The position numbers and the translations under genes were made by a program. Below are positions 1 to 10,077 of a stretch of 64,000 nucleotides of DNA, in pieces (positions within the stretch are counted from its first letter, which is position 1; each line of letters begins with the position of its first letter). The notes beneath the pieces were generated by a model. It did no database searches. It saw nothing but the letters and a program-made list of their open reading frames with translations, and was not told the DNA's origin. This stretch comes from Phlegmacium glaucopus. Lineage: Eukaryota; Basidiomycota; Agaricomycetes; Agaricales; Cortinariaceae. The stretch lies in the NCBI GenBank assembly GCA_015039465.1, contig MU130573.1, positions 170,642-234,641 on the forward strand, in the 5' to 3' direction.

Positions 1-2051
1 GAGAGTGAAAGGAAGGTGGAATAGCTGATGCCACCACCACATCATTCTCCTACACTATGTCAAAAAAATACATACCTGGTAAATAAAGAGAACTTACAAA
101 GAGAAGAGTGGTCACAGGACCAGTATCTGTCTTTATCCACTTACACGGTTCATCATCATCAGCTGCCTCCAAGTAGCGTCCCATAAGATTCCATTGTCGA
201 TTATCAAGAACATAAACACGGTGGTTTTGCTCTATCAACAATTATTATTATAACTTATTGCAATAATTCTAGAAGATGTGAATGACTTACTTCTTACAGG
301 TGAATAGCGACGTCCAACACACTCAAGAAGTGGGCGCAAGGTAGGATAACAGGGTGAGAGAATGGCAGTAAGAGATGAGGTGTCAACATCAACTGTACTT
401 GGAGGATCCTTTGTAACAAAGTAATTGACTCTACCCTGAACAAGAATGGGTTCCATGGAATCAACTGGCTCATGATCTGCCATGTTAGGCACATTACCAA
501 GGGCATGGGCTCAAAAAACACCTCCATAGGGGCGAGATGCACCAGAAGGACGTGGAGGACTTAGATCTTTAATATCAGTTGGACGACCACAAAGAATAGC
601 TGTAGTTGCCTGAGATAAATGAGAATGAGGAGGGCTGTTCATAACAACATCTGTAATGAAATGAATTATACTAAATAGAAAATAAAAATAAAAGATATCT
701 ACCATCATCATGGGCAAGGCTAGCTTTGGAGGGCTTGCTGTGCTGACGAGCCTTACGTGTCGGGGGACCAATACGTATCTGACTAGGGTGCATAGACTTT
801 TCACTGCTACTGTCATCCTCAGTATCATCCTCAGTGTCAGTATCAGTGCTGCTCCCATCACTATTACCGATATTGGTTTTCCTTGCCATAATCTCAGGTT
901 CACGTGCTATGCGGAGACGAGCTCCCACCAGAGTGGGTGGAGGAGGGAGGAACGAGGCTGTTGGTGACCGAGGTGGACGTTCCGGAGGTGCGACAGATGT
1001 TGTGGCAGCCTCCAACGCATGCTCAACCCTGTAAAAAATGTATGGAATAGTTAATTTAATCAAAAAGAAAGGGAAGGGGGTTGCTTACGGTGTCAGATGG
1101 GCCGGAGTGCCCTTGGCATTCTCGACTGCGTCCTGCGCAATGCGCTGGGCACCTGTTTTCATGCTGAGACAGTGGAGGTGAGACGTTAGCTTGCCAACAC
1201 TCGTAAAACGAGGGTACTTACCTTTTTTTCCCTCTTTTTTTCACTGGAGCCTTCCCTCTTGTGCTAACGCCGTCGTTGTCCTGGTAGTTGCTAAAGGTAA
1301 CATGTTAGCTCACTACGCTCATAAAATGAGCGTACGAACCTCTTTTTTCCCCTTTTATTCACTTGTGTGTTCGCCTTAGCGCCGGCTTTGTCGTTGGCAT
1401 CATTGACACCATCGTCGTTGCTAGAGGTGGCCCGTTAGTTCGTATATGCTCGTAAGACGAGCGTACGAACCTTTTTGTATTGTTTTTTTTTGCCGGAGCC
1501 CCCCTCTTCACGGCAACGTTGTCGTCTTCGTCATTGGCATCATTGATGCCATCGTCGTTGCTAGAGGTGGCCCGTTAGCTCGTATATGCTCGTAAGACGA
1601 GCGTACGAACCTTTTTATATAGTTTTTTTTTGCCGGAGCCCCCCTCTTCACGGCAACGTCGTCGTCGTCCTCGATGCCATCGTTATCGTACGTGATGCTG
1701 TCGTTATTGTATGTGATGCCGTCGTTATCGTACGTGATGCCGTCGTTATCGTCCTCGTCGTTAACGTCCTGGTAGCTGCTAAACACGGCACATTAGTGGC
1801 AAATGTTCGTTTTACTAGCTAACTTACCTAATTTGTACTTTTTTCTTCTTAATGCCATCGTCGTTGGCATCCTCGACGTCGTTGTCGTCTTGGTAAGCGG
1901 TTGTGGACTTGGTTCGTTTGTTTGCTGACTCGTCAGCATTCGACTGCTGGCCTTTCCAGCTGGTTGATTTCGACTTGGTGGAGGGAGGGGGAAGTGCATC
2001 GCTGTTCGAAGCAGCGGCTCGGTTGGCAGAGCGCAGCTCACGTGCGCTCAT
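1..2051 (-). CDS. Unrecognised multi-exon protein with duplicated exon modules (3' end outside window)
   Basis: I do not recognise the family. Eleven exons join with consistent phase: 2051-1828, 1778-1611, 1560-1471, 1420-1340, 1290-1222, 1163-1089, 1028-703, 650-522, 476-291, 231-98 and 54-<1, giving 512 codons with no stop. The start is the ATG at 2051 (MSARELRSANRAAASNSD). The N-terminal third is hydrophilic, Asp/Lys-rich and repetitive. The middle (exon 7) is Pro-rich, then an acidic Ser/Asp/Glu stretch and a basic patch, suggesting a nuclear protein. The C-terminal part (exons 8-11) looks globular (for example RRYSPV, DNRQWNLMGRYLEAADDDEP). If intron 477-521 is retained, translation stops at 511. 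Introns 1-6 are all phase 2, so exons 2-6 are symmetric and could be skipped without a frameshift. Ten phase-consistent introns make it very likely a real gene, despite the transposon surroundings. Confidence 0.75.
1164..1827 (-). repeat. Tandem exon-intron module array
   Basis: Inside the gene above, the unit 'intron of about 50 nt plus symmetric phase-2 exon' recurs. The cleanest period is 140 bp: the intron donor blocks at 1605-1610 and 1465-1470 are 140 bp apart. Introns 1561-1610 and 1421-1470 differ at one base. Exon 3 (90 nt) repeats the end of exon 2 (AVKRGAPAKKN) after an N-D-rich start. Exons 4 and 5 are more diverged versions (81 and 69 nt) that keep the basic end (RGKK). Exon 2 also holds an internal 21-bp repeat encoding about four DNDGITY-like heptads. 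Confidence 0.85.
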
Positions 2052-2189
2052 CGTGGTTGCAGTAGTTGGTGGTGAGAGAGTCGACGAGTGGTGGTGCGGG
2101 GTGTGGGAAAGGGAGAATGGAGGGGAGAAAGGGAAACGCACTCCAGGGTTGAGGGCACGGTAGTTGCCGAGACGGCGAACCTGCGATCA
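2052..2189. other. Upstream region of the 1-2051 gene
   Basis: Purine-rich on the plus strand (GGGAAAGGGAGAATGG near 2103). No TATA box or other motif that I can tie to a start site. No coding sequence recognised. Confidence 0.3.
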
Positions 2190-2471
2190 AAACGCACGAA
2201 TTATAATTATTTATGTAGTAATTAATGGTAAAAATATATAAAACCAAATGCTGAACTAAAAATAACTGATTATATAACTATACTGAATCCGCCGGACTCC
2301 GTTTTGGCGCCTATTCCTTCGCAGTCCCTGGAACAGTCCGGTTTCCGGTTATTCCGGTTGCCAATCTGCCGGATTCTGAGGACGGAAATTTGTCCTTTTT
2401 GGCTGGGCTCTCTGCGAAAACCCAGTCCGCCGGAGTCCGCCCGGAATCTGTGGGGGAGGATAAAGACCTCA
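2190..2471. mobile_element. TTTACA-family TIR element, remnant A1
   Basis: The right end reads GTGGGGGAGGATAAA at 2457-2471, the reverse complement of the TTTACACTCCCCCAC termini of element A3 (11533-14648). Internally there is AT-rich sequence and palindromic CCGCCGGA / TCCGGCGG blocks, as in A3. The left end is not clear and may be truncated; 2190 is only an estimate. Immediately to the right the DIRS reverse transcriptase frame begins, so the element sits in or against the DIRS relic. Confidence 0.45.
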
Positions 2472-2791
2472 GAATTTCCAGTGTCTATGGGGGTTGTTTT
2501 CCGAGTGTTACCTGCTAGTGGCAGATGCACCTGAGGGTTCCCAGTGCGCCATTTTTGATGTGGACTCAGCTTTCCGTAACATCCCCCTCCATCCTTCTGC
2601 CCACCGCTTCCTAGCAATTACTATGAAAGGTCTCATCCACCTTGATCACGTTCTCAACTTCGGCGTGTCGCCCTCTCCTGGAATATTTGGCAGAGTTGCT
2701 GATGCCTTAGTCTGGATATTGTTGACTCGGGGCGTGAACACTGTCATCAAGTGGGTGGATGATTTTATTTTCTTCCGTTATCCTTCGGCGC
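2472..2791 (+). pseudogene. DIRS reverse transcriptase, 5' fragment
   Basis: Open frame running through LWGLFSECYLLVADAP, FDVDSAFRNIPLHPS, LDHVLNFGVSPSPG and KWVDDFIFFRYPS. These match the core blocks of DIRS/Ty3-type reverse transcriptases; WVDD is the catalytic xxDD box. The frame is broken at 2791 by the inserted element. Taking out 2792-4245 (element plus one GCGC copy) continues the frame directly into the piece starting at 4242. Confidence 0.8.
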
Positions 2792-3180
2792 TGATAGGAC
2801 TGAAAGTTGAATACCTATGGATTATTCAATTTTTCATAATATTATTCTTCAATTGAATCAACAAGATCAATAACCCAACTATGAATTAATCTACAAATTG
2901 ATATTGTAAGGGTCAAAAGTGTTGACTACACTTGTTGATTAAACTGGAAATTGCATAGTAATAAATGTTAAAGCAGCAGATAACTATGATCTGAATTGAT
3001 CTATTTATCATACTGTTAAACAACACTACAAAAAAGTTCAGACTCTAACCATACAAAATCCATAATGGTCAAATGAACTACTTGCAATCTAAAGTAACTA
3101 TCAAAGTCTACAACTATGAAGGATTGTTATACAAGTCCTAAGGATAACATCAGTAAGTCAAATATCAATAAAAGGTCCTA

Positions 3181-3490
3181 ATAATGAAGCATGTGATATC
3201 ATGTGACATCATGTGACATCATGTGATACATGTGATACCATGTGACATCATGTGACATTTTGTGACATTTGTAACATTTTTGTAACATTTTGTCACATTT
3301 TGTGACATTATGAAACATATGACATCATAAAACAATGATCAGTCATCTAGAAACAAGACATGACATCATAAAACAATGATCAGTCATCTAGAAACAAGAC
3401 ATGACATCATAAAACAAGGATTTATCATCCAAAAACAAGACATGACATCATAAAATAGCATCAGTAATCATAAAACATAGACATGACATC
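3181..3490. repeat. Tandem repeats inside the 2792-4241 element
   Basis: Two arrays abut: a short array of (T)GTGACATCA / TGTGACATTT-like units at about 3190-3310, then a unit of about 41 bp (GACATCATAAAACAATGATC followed by AGTCATCTAGAAACAA), present twice nearly identically and then diverged, to about 3490. Confidence 0.7.
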
Positions 3491-3649
3491 ACAGACTCTT
3501 ACCTAATTTTGTTTCTCATTTATGTATAAAAGTAGCTAGAAAGCACCAGTAAAATTAGTGAATTTGCACTCTTCCTTTCTTTCCCAAGTTTCAGCGCTCT
3601 GAATTGGCACAAGTTAGAATTGGAATTACAAGTGGACTTGCTTTGCTTC

Positions 3650-3960
3650 ACTCAGTTCAAAGGGTATTAAATCCTAAAGGGGCTTACCTTTGTTCTGTGT
3701 AAACCAAGAATATTAAATCCTTTAGGGACTTGTCTTGGAAGCAAGGATATTAAATCCTTTGTCAGAGTCTGAGGAGAAATCCTTGTACTATAAAGCTGTT
3801 TCATAGTCTGCCTCTGGGACTTTAAATCATTTGTTGTGGATAGTCAAAGAATATTAAACCCTAAAGGGGCTTGTCTTTGTACTACCAAAATTGGTTATCA
3901 TATAGACAAAGGATATTAAATCCTATAGGGACTTGCCTTTGTTCTATCAAAAAGCACTAT
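3650..3960. repeat. Dispersed short repeat AAGGRTATTAAATCCT
   Basis: The motif (A)AGGRTATTAAATCCTWWAGGGRCTTG recurs at about 3660, 3705, 3745, 3850 and 3910 with variable spacing, often followed by CCTTTGTTCT. It is internal to the solo-LTR-like element. No function can be assigned. Confidence 0.5.
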
Positions 3961-4241
3961 ATAATAGTCTAAGAAATTGGACTATAAACTTGTTATCAGA
4001 ATCATAGTCTAGAGAAATTTGGACTTTAAACTTGAATCATAGTCCAGAACAACTTGGATTTTAAAAAGTGTGTTGCTGTTTTATTCAAGAGTATACTGGT
4101 TATACTTTCAAGGAAACCCCAACTTGCACAAAAACAGAGTTTGTTGGTCATTAAAGTTATTGGTTTCTGGATTTGTTGTAGACAAATTCCTAAAAACGGT
4201 AATCCCTTGATTACCATATAAAGCCAAACTCAATCATATCA

Positions 4242-5179
4242 GCGCGTCGGTCAGATGGTTCTTATGAGTACTCTTACTCTTCCCAACTCATCTGGGATAT
4301 CGCGGAAGAACTAGGCTGGCCATGGGCGCCAAGTAAATTTGTCGATTTCTCCTCTAAATTCACGTACATTGGTTTCTCGTGGGACCTTTCCTCTAAGACC
4401 GTACAGCTTCCACAGCAGAAGAAATTAAGATATCTTGAACGCATCTCGACTTGGTCTCTTTCCTCTTATCATAGCGCTAAAGAGGCTGAGAAACTTATTG
4501 GCACGCTGAACCATGTTTGTTTGGTGGTTCCCGAAGGACATTCACATTTGGTCACGTTGTATAAATTCCGTGGTGGTTTTAAAGATACAAATTCAACCGA
4601 AGTGAAGCACCGCATATCAGTTGGCATCTTTGAAGACTTACAATGGTGGCACCAGCACCTTCAAGATGACTTTGTCGGCACAAAGATTATTCGCCCTCCT
4701 AATCCATCTGACAACCTGCTGTTTGTCGATGCTTCCACCACTTGGGGCCTTGGTCTGGTTCTCGACGGCAAGTGGCTCGCGTGGCAGTTCAAGGATGGCT
4801 GGCAAACAGATGGGCGAGAGATTGGTTGGGGGGAGATGGTCGCCGTCAAATTGGCCATCTGCACTCTCGCTTCTAGCAGATTCAACAATTGCCATATCAT
4901 TGTTTGTTCTGACAACCAAGGCCTCGTTGGTGCTTTGAAGGCTGGCCGTTCCAGGGGCACCCAACAAATGCTATTCTACGGGAAATCGTCAAGCTTATTC
5001 AAGAGCATAATATCTGGATCTCCTGTCACTGGATCCCAACTTCAGACAATCCTGCAGATGGACCTTCCTGCAGTTTGTTCCCCAGCAAAAAATCTCTCTA
5101 CGCTTTTCCTCCAAAGATCCCCCCTCATCTTTCACCTTATGTGCACAAATCAGTAGAATACCATAATCTCCATGTATAA
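4242..5179 (+). pseudogene. DIRS reverse transcriptase 3' part and RNase H
   Basis: Continues the interrupted polyprotein: SYEYSYSSQLIWDIAEELGW, FTYIGFSWDLSSKTVQLP, then an RNase H domain with acidic residues in LLFVDASTTWGLGL, WGEMVAVKLAI and VCSDNQGLVGALKAG. Near 4970 the frame shifts; the continuing frame reads LREIVKLIQEHNIWISCHW and SDNPADGPS and ends at TAA 5177-5179. The frameshift marks it as a pseudogene. Confidence 0.75.
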
Positions 5180-5279
5180 TGATTGAGCCTTCTATTTTAA
5201 TGATGCCCATAGACTGCTTTGATTACACTGTACACTTTTCAATCCCTCTCCACCACCTTAGAGCTTAGTTCATTACACG

Positions 5280-6434
5280 ATGCCAGCGATACGACAAAAT
5301 AAGATTTCTTCTCACTCTACCAAGCTGCTCCGCTTAGCCAACATTCATGGCGGCCACATGAAATACCAGTGTTTTTGTCCTCAGCCATATCCACCACAAC
5401 CCCCTATATCGTCTGTGAACCCGAGACATTCCACCCTCCTTCTACCCTCCAACCTCGTTGAAAAAATCAACCAAGCACAGGGAGCCGCTGTCAGCAAATC
5501 AACGCAGGAGAAAGACGCGAGCAGACTTCGGGATTTTCTGGTCTTCTGCGAAGGTCTTGGTATTCATAATAAACATGCGCTTCCAGCCAGAGAGGATCTT
5601 CTTATAGCCTGGGCTTCTTCTTATGCTGGCCAACTCGCAGGAAAAACAGTGAGCGCTAAAATCTCAGCCGTTAAGAAGGAGCATGCCTGTAGAGGATTGC
5701 CTTGGTATGGCAGTGAACACTTACAACTCATCCTCAAAGGTGTTGAAGGTTTACGACCACCTTCCTCTTTCTTTGCTAAGAGATCACCTGTCACCATCTC
5801 TATGCTTGAACATCTGAACAATAGCTTGAATTGATCTTCTGGTCTTGACAATTGCGTACGCGCTATCTGCTACCTTGCATTCTTTTGCCAATTGCGCATT
5901 GGCGAGATTCTACCTCCCACAAAAGACGTCAAAAAATTTGATTTGACTCGCCATGCGACCTTTGCACACATCACAGAATCCACTGCTACGAATGGTTCCT
6001 GTAATCTCCATCTACCCTGGTCAAAAACTCAGAAAGCTCGAGGTGACGACGTCTGGATTCCCAGACAAGAAGCGCCTTTGGACCCAATTCATGCGCTCCA
6101 TAAGCATTTCTTGAAGAACAGGCTCCTTCTTTCCCACCCCATCGCTGCATACCGTGATACCCATGGGAACATCACCACACTCACCTGAGCAAAATTCATT
6201 CAGCGCATAAATCAAATATTACAATCGTCTAGGCAGAAATATCCTCGAATTACCGGCCACTGCATTCGTATAGGAGGCACCACTTTCTATCTCATATCAG
6301 GGGTCCCCCCAGATATGGTGAAAAAATTTGGCCGGTGGAGGTCTCAGGCATTCCTTGAATATTGGTGTTGTTTAGACTACTTAGGAAAAATACACCTCGA
6401 CATGCTCCCCCTCAACCTACAATCACAACCATGA
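5280..6434 (+). pseudogene. DIRS tyrosine recombinase
   Basis: Starts with ATG at 5280 and ends at TGA 6432-6434. The N-terminal core-binding part has QEKDASRLRDFLVFCEGLGI. The catalytic part has the first arginine in CQLRIGEILP, HxxR in TGHCIRIGGTT, a tryptophan in FGRWRS and the nucleophile tyrosine in FLEYW. The recognisable catalytic residues are therefore present, but two in-frame TGA codons (5832-5834, 6186-6188) break the frame; each could derive from CGA by one C-to-T change. The family integrates circular retrotransposon DNA by recombination. Confidence 0.8.
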
Positions 6435-6773
6435 CAAATTTGTAACTTCCCTAAGGCTAGACGTTCGTCTCCCGGGTTAATCTCCGTCCATGACTACAAT
6501 GCGCCTTAGGCTAGTTCCAACATTTGGGTTTACCGTAGTCATTTCCTCCGTTCAACCCCGGTTTGACGAATGGAATTTATGGAGGCTGATTCAGGATCAA
6601 TTTATTTCGGCTTTAGATTCTATCACGTCGCTACCACTCCCAGAATAATTAGTAGGTTTCGTCTAGATTGGATTTGTACATTCTTAGCAACTGCAGTATA
6701 ATTTATATTCTATAATCAAACTGAATTTACAAGGCTACTAGTTCAACCATTAGCAAAACTGATGTTTTCCAGG
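6435..6773. other. 3' noncoding end of DIRS relic and unassigned spacer
   Basis: Contains the inverted repeat ATGACTAC/GTAGTCAT (6490-6542) and a repeated CCTTAGGCTAG / CTAAGGCTAG motif (about 6451 and 6507). From about 6600 the sequence is AT-rich without recognisable coding content, up to a splice-acceptor-like TTTTCCAG at 6766-6773. Confidence 0.4.
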
Positions 6774-7593
6774 TTTTGCATCGGGGCGCAAACAGGATCG
6801 GGTCCCCTGGAAACAAATCAAGGAACACACCAGCTATTTCATTGACAACAAATATCTACCTGAACCTGTGGAGGCTCTTCAACCGGTAATTGAAGATCCC
6901 AGTGACATGAAGAAGGAGCAGATCACCCTGCTACTGGAACATTGGCGATGACCAGTTCTGGGTTTTGACTTCTTTAGGTTCAGCCACGTCTTGGTGAACA
7001 GCAAGAGTGAAGAAACAAGGCCTGCATTATATAAAATATCCCCTGCCCCTCAGAATGGTGAAGTCATCCCGACAAGTTCAATCAATGAAGCACCACCATT
7101 GGAGTGGGATGTGGAATATAATGACCAGCCATTTTGGTTCACTCCAGGTCATAGCGATGATGAGAGCATGGAACCATCCAACAACCTGGAGTTAGATTCA
7201 CTACCACCAAATCCTGTCCTTGAGGCACCACTCTTGACTCTCATCGGAACAGAGAGTATTCCCTCAACGGTTCCGACTCCCATCATTGACCCACAATTGA
7301 TGGGACTACAGTACAGGTCCCCACTGCAAAGTCCCAGGGAATCCGCTCCACCAGATACTGCTGGCCAAACACCACCCCAACCCCAACCCCAACCCCAACC
7401 ATGCCCTAAAGGTAAGAAGACTGCAGCTACAACGGCTGCCACAGACCCAGAACAAGAGCTGGGTCGTACAAAGCGTGTTGCAAAGTGCAAGCTAGACCTT
7501 TATGAGGCAGAAGAATTGAAGGCTGCTGAACGTGCGGAAAAGAAGGCCTGGGACAAACAAGAGGCTTGGGTGAAGGGACAAAAGAGGAAGTGA
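6774..7593 (+). pseudogene. KDZ-associated companion ORF, disrupted
   Basis: Open frame after a likely acceptor (TTTTCCAG), beginning FASGRKQDRVPWKQIKEHTS. It reads through YLPEPVEALQPV and EQITLLLEHWR to an in-frame TGA (6949-6951), then continues PVLGFDFFRFSHVLVNSKSE to the stop at 7591-7593. A plain ATG frame exists from 6991. The tail is Pro/Gln-rich with a (PQ)n tract, then a basic, Lys-rich coiled region ending GQKRK. From memory, similar 'VPW...HW' ORFs accompany KDZ transposons in mushrooms; that is family recollection, not a search result. The upstream exons are missing, probably cut by the DIRS insertion. Confidence 0.5.
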
Positions 7594-7684
7594 ATGGTGG
7601 GCAGAACAAGGCAAAACGACCCACAGGACCCTGCCAACTTCACTAATTCTGATTGGGCCAATTTGATTATCATAGCTACTCTAT

Positions 7685-8730
7685 TTACATTATAATACTT
7701 GGTACATAGTCTGCATCAGAATCAGAATATCCGTTAAATGATAATGACTGTGGTGTGAAAGACTGGTTAGTGCTTGGCCCAGAGTTTGTGCTGGGACCAG
7801 CAATCGGGTTGTGTTCCATGTTGGTGTCACATCCCTCAAAAACCTCATATAGCAAGTTTTTGAGGTCAGTCAGGGTCAGGGTGTCCAACCAGCTGTGGAG
7901 CTGATACTTCCTCAAAGCCTTGAGGTGTAAGATATACCGGGTTGCTGCAATCCGCTGTTCTTCCATGGTGATCATTAACGAGCGCACGGTCTGATTGGCC
8001 TTTTTAACCTCCCCAAAAATGCTAAGGAGTCTTTCCTTGCATGCCCAAGATTTGCAGGTGCTCGGGCTGGTTGTCTCCGGAGGTGCGCTTCCAGGGTCTG
8101 GGGATGCATTTTTATTTGCCCAAATGTGACCATACTGCCGATCAGACAATGTTAACAGAATCGGGATCCACAGAAATAAAATAACTTACTTTCAAGATAT
8201 GCCATGAGAAAGCTTCCTCGCCGTCCACTCGTACTTGTGGATAGTTCTGCCACTGGTCTTCTCTATTCCACCAATTATGGTAATATTCCTCAACGGCTTC
8301 AGTCAGGTCCTGGGGATCGGGCACACATTCTATCTCCTGCCACATTGCCTTGGACAATGTAAATTCCAGGCTGCCATTGGGGTGGATAGACTGTGACAGT
8401 CCCTGAAGGAAGTTGGGGATGTCGAGGAAAATATTGAAATAGGATGCAGTATACCCAACGTTGGCCATAGCAACATCCTACTTATAGATTAGTCTGGCCT
8501 TTTTAAAGTTTCAACTTTGATGTACTTACTAATTTATTTTGCAAGCCTGTCCACCACCACTGCATGGCTTCGGGCGGTGGTGCTGATATGGCCCATTTGC
8601 ACAGAGCAGCCTGGAGCCTTGATGTCATGTAGTTGAGCCGTGCCATCTCATCATTGTCATGTTTTTGTTGCTTGGATGCTGGGAAATATCGGAACATGTG
8701 AATGATGGTTGGTGGTTCACAGTCAGACAT
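7685..8730 (-). CDS. Unrecognised three-exon gene next to KDZ transposase
   Basis: Exons 8730-8530, 8477-8190 and 8134-7685 join in phase 0 to give 312 aa (313 codons) without internal stops. It starts MSDCEPPTIIHMFRYFPASK; a long alpha-helical, Trp-rich body follows (AMQWWWTGLQNKL, YYHNWWNREDQWQ), then a KDZ-like helical stretch and a Ser-rich acidic tail (GYSDSDADYVPSIIM). The product is unknown. It lies between a companion ORF on the plus strand (convergent, 91 bp apart) and the KDZ transposase on the same strand, so it is probably transposon cargo. Unlike its neighbours it has no stop or frameshift. Confidence 0.55.
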
Positions 8731-8872
8731 AGTGGTTGTCAATCAATGTTTTTTTTAAAAAAAGAAGATCAATTGGAATTGGAATTCTGGATCGGAGTTA
8801 CAATTACGAGGAACTAAACACAGACGGATCAGAGTCAAAGTTGGCCTAGGTTTCCTTGAATACATGCCTGGC
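8731..8872. other. Short spacer between KDZ terminus and the 7685-8730 gene
   Basis: Contains an A/T-rich stretch (TTTTTTTTAAAAAAAGAAG near 8750). Nothing else recognised. Confidence 0.3.
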
Positions 8873-9437
8873 CTATTGCCCGATCTCTGACCACATTGCT
8901 TTTTGGCGTTCTGCATAAGCTTGATGTCCATCGGTCAACTCAGGGTGTGATGATTGCCAGGTGGTCCATTGGCTGTGCCAAAGAGTAAAATAGTTGGTGG
9001 CCCAATGCATTTCATTTCAAGTAAGAATCACTTCTTCCTTCCATCGGTGTAGTTGTGCCCTCCCTCGAAGCCAATGGACCCGGTAGACTGTTTTGATGCT
9101 GAGTTGGGCACATGGAGAACACTGGAAACTCACATTCTGTCAGGTGGTTATCAGTCGGCTCTACACCTTGGTGGGTTGTCCAGATCCAGGATAGTTGGGT
9201 TTGGCTGGATCCCACAATATTGGGATTGGAAATCACAGAGGTAACTTTGAGGTCAAAGGAGGTAAGTTCCCTGTAAACAGCCAACTCGGCCAACCCCATA
9301 TTGAGGCTTAACATTGTCCCCCGGTCCGTTTGTACACTCTGGATTGCAGAACCAGAGTCCTATGGATGACTTGAATGGATGATTGGGCTCGGGTTTGGTG
9401 GACTTTATCATGCGCTGCCTGCAGGATTTTCGAGGTC
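8873..9437 (-). pseudogene. KDZ transposase C-terminal segment (S4)
   Basis: Two frames together give the KDZ C terminus: LQAAHDKVHQTRAQSS, MGLAELAVYRELTSFDLK, NIVGSSQTQLSWIW, VYRVHWLRGRAQLHRWKEE, a TGA, then NEMHWATNYFTLWHSQW and a stop at 8873. The motifs 'RVHWLRxRAxxxRWxEE' and 'EMxWTxxYF' are characteristic of agaricomycete KDZ transposases. Frameshifts and an internal stop show it is dead. It connects with segment S3 across element A2. Confidence 0.8.
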
Positions 9438-9984
9438 TTTACACTAAGCCACTAATTCCGATTGGACTAATCGGAGTCTGATCGGATTCCGAGCAGTCCG
9501 ATCGGACTCAAATTTGGCTGGAGCACCAGCCATTTTCAAATTTTGAGTCCGAGCCCAGTCCGAGTTCAGTCCGAGTAAATTGCTCGGACTACTCGGAATC
9601 TGATCGGACTGTGTGTCATCGGATTCCGATCGGATTCTGATCGGACTTACACAGACTTAGTCCAAGTAAATTGCTTAGACTACTTGTTTGTACCCATGTT
9701 TGTACCCATGTTTGTCCTCTTCCCACACAGACCATTGGTCACATGATCACAGATAAGCATGATTTCAAGCATATGGGGGTCAGAGTAGATTACATAAGAT
9801 TCCAAAAAAGGAAATTTTTTAAAGATGGTAGAGAATTGTTTTAGGACCCTGAATATGTTTAAATTATATTAATAGCAGCTCTCCTTATTGAGAAAATTGC
9901 AAAATACTTTCCTGGACGCGGCGGTTAAACATTGTCTAGCAAAATTCATAAATTCTAAGGGACTCCCAGGGCCTCTTGATGTGA

Positions 9985-10060
9985 TCCACCAGATCTGATC
10001 AGATCTGAGCAGATTTGGCAGGCATCTGGCGATCTGCTCAGAGCAGATCTGAGCAGAATG
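9985..10060. repeat. AGATCTGAGCAGA palindromic cluster
   Basis: Repeats of AGATCTGAKCAGA-type sequence in both orientations (CAGATCTGATCAGATCTGAG; CTGCTCAGAGCAGATCTGAG) form a locally self-complementary block within element A2. Confidence 0.55.
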
Positions 10061-10077
10061 GAAACTATATACCTCCC

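Larger units (their letters stand above)
2792..4241. mobile_element. TGATA...TATCA element (solo-LTR-like), 1450 bp
   Basis: Begins TGATAGGAC and ends CATATCA, flanked by 4-bp duplications GCGC (2788-2791 and 4242-4245). Ends in TG/CA plus a short target duplication fit a solitary LTR. A TATAAAAG box lies near 3525-3532, followed by a pyrimidine-rich stretch, as in an LTR promoter. No protein is encoded. The terminal inversion extends weakly beyond 5 bp, so a non-autonomous DNA element is the alternative. It interrupts the DIRS reverse transcriptase. Confidence 0.65.
2472..6560 (+). mobile_element. DIRS-like tyrosine-recombinase retrotransposon relic
   Basis: Order on the plus strand is reverse transcriptase, RNase H, then tyrosine recombinase, the arrangement of DIRS-type retrotransposons. 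No gag region is seen; the 5' end is lost or displaced by element A1. The body is interrupted by a 1450-bp insertion (2792-4241) flanked by GCGC. Further damage is a frameshift near 4970 and two in-frame TGA codons (5832, 6186). The 3' noncoding part contains an inverted repeat, ATGACTAC (6490-6497) with GTAGTCAT (6535-6542), compatible with the terminal repeats of this order. The right boundary is an estimate. Non-functional. Confidence 0.75.
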
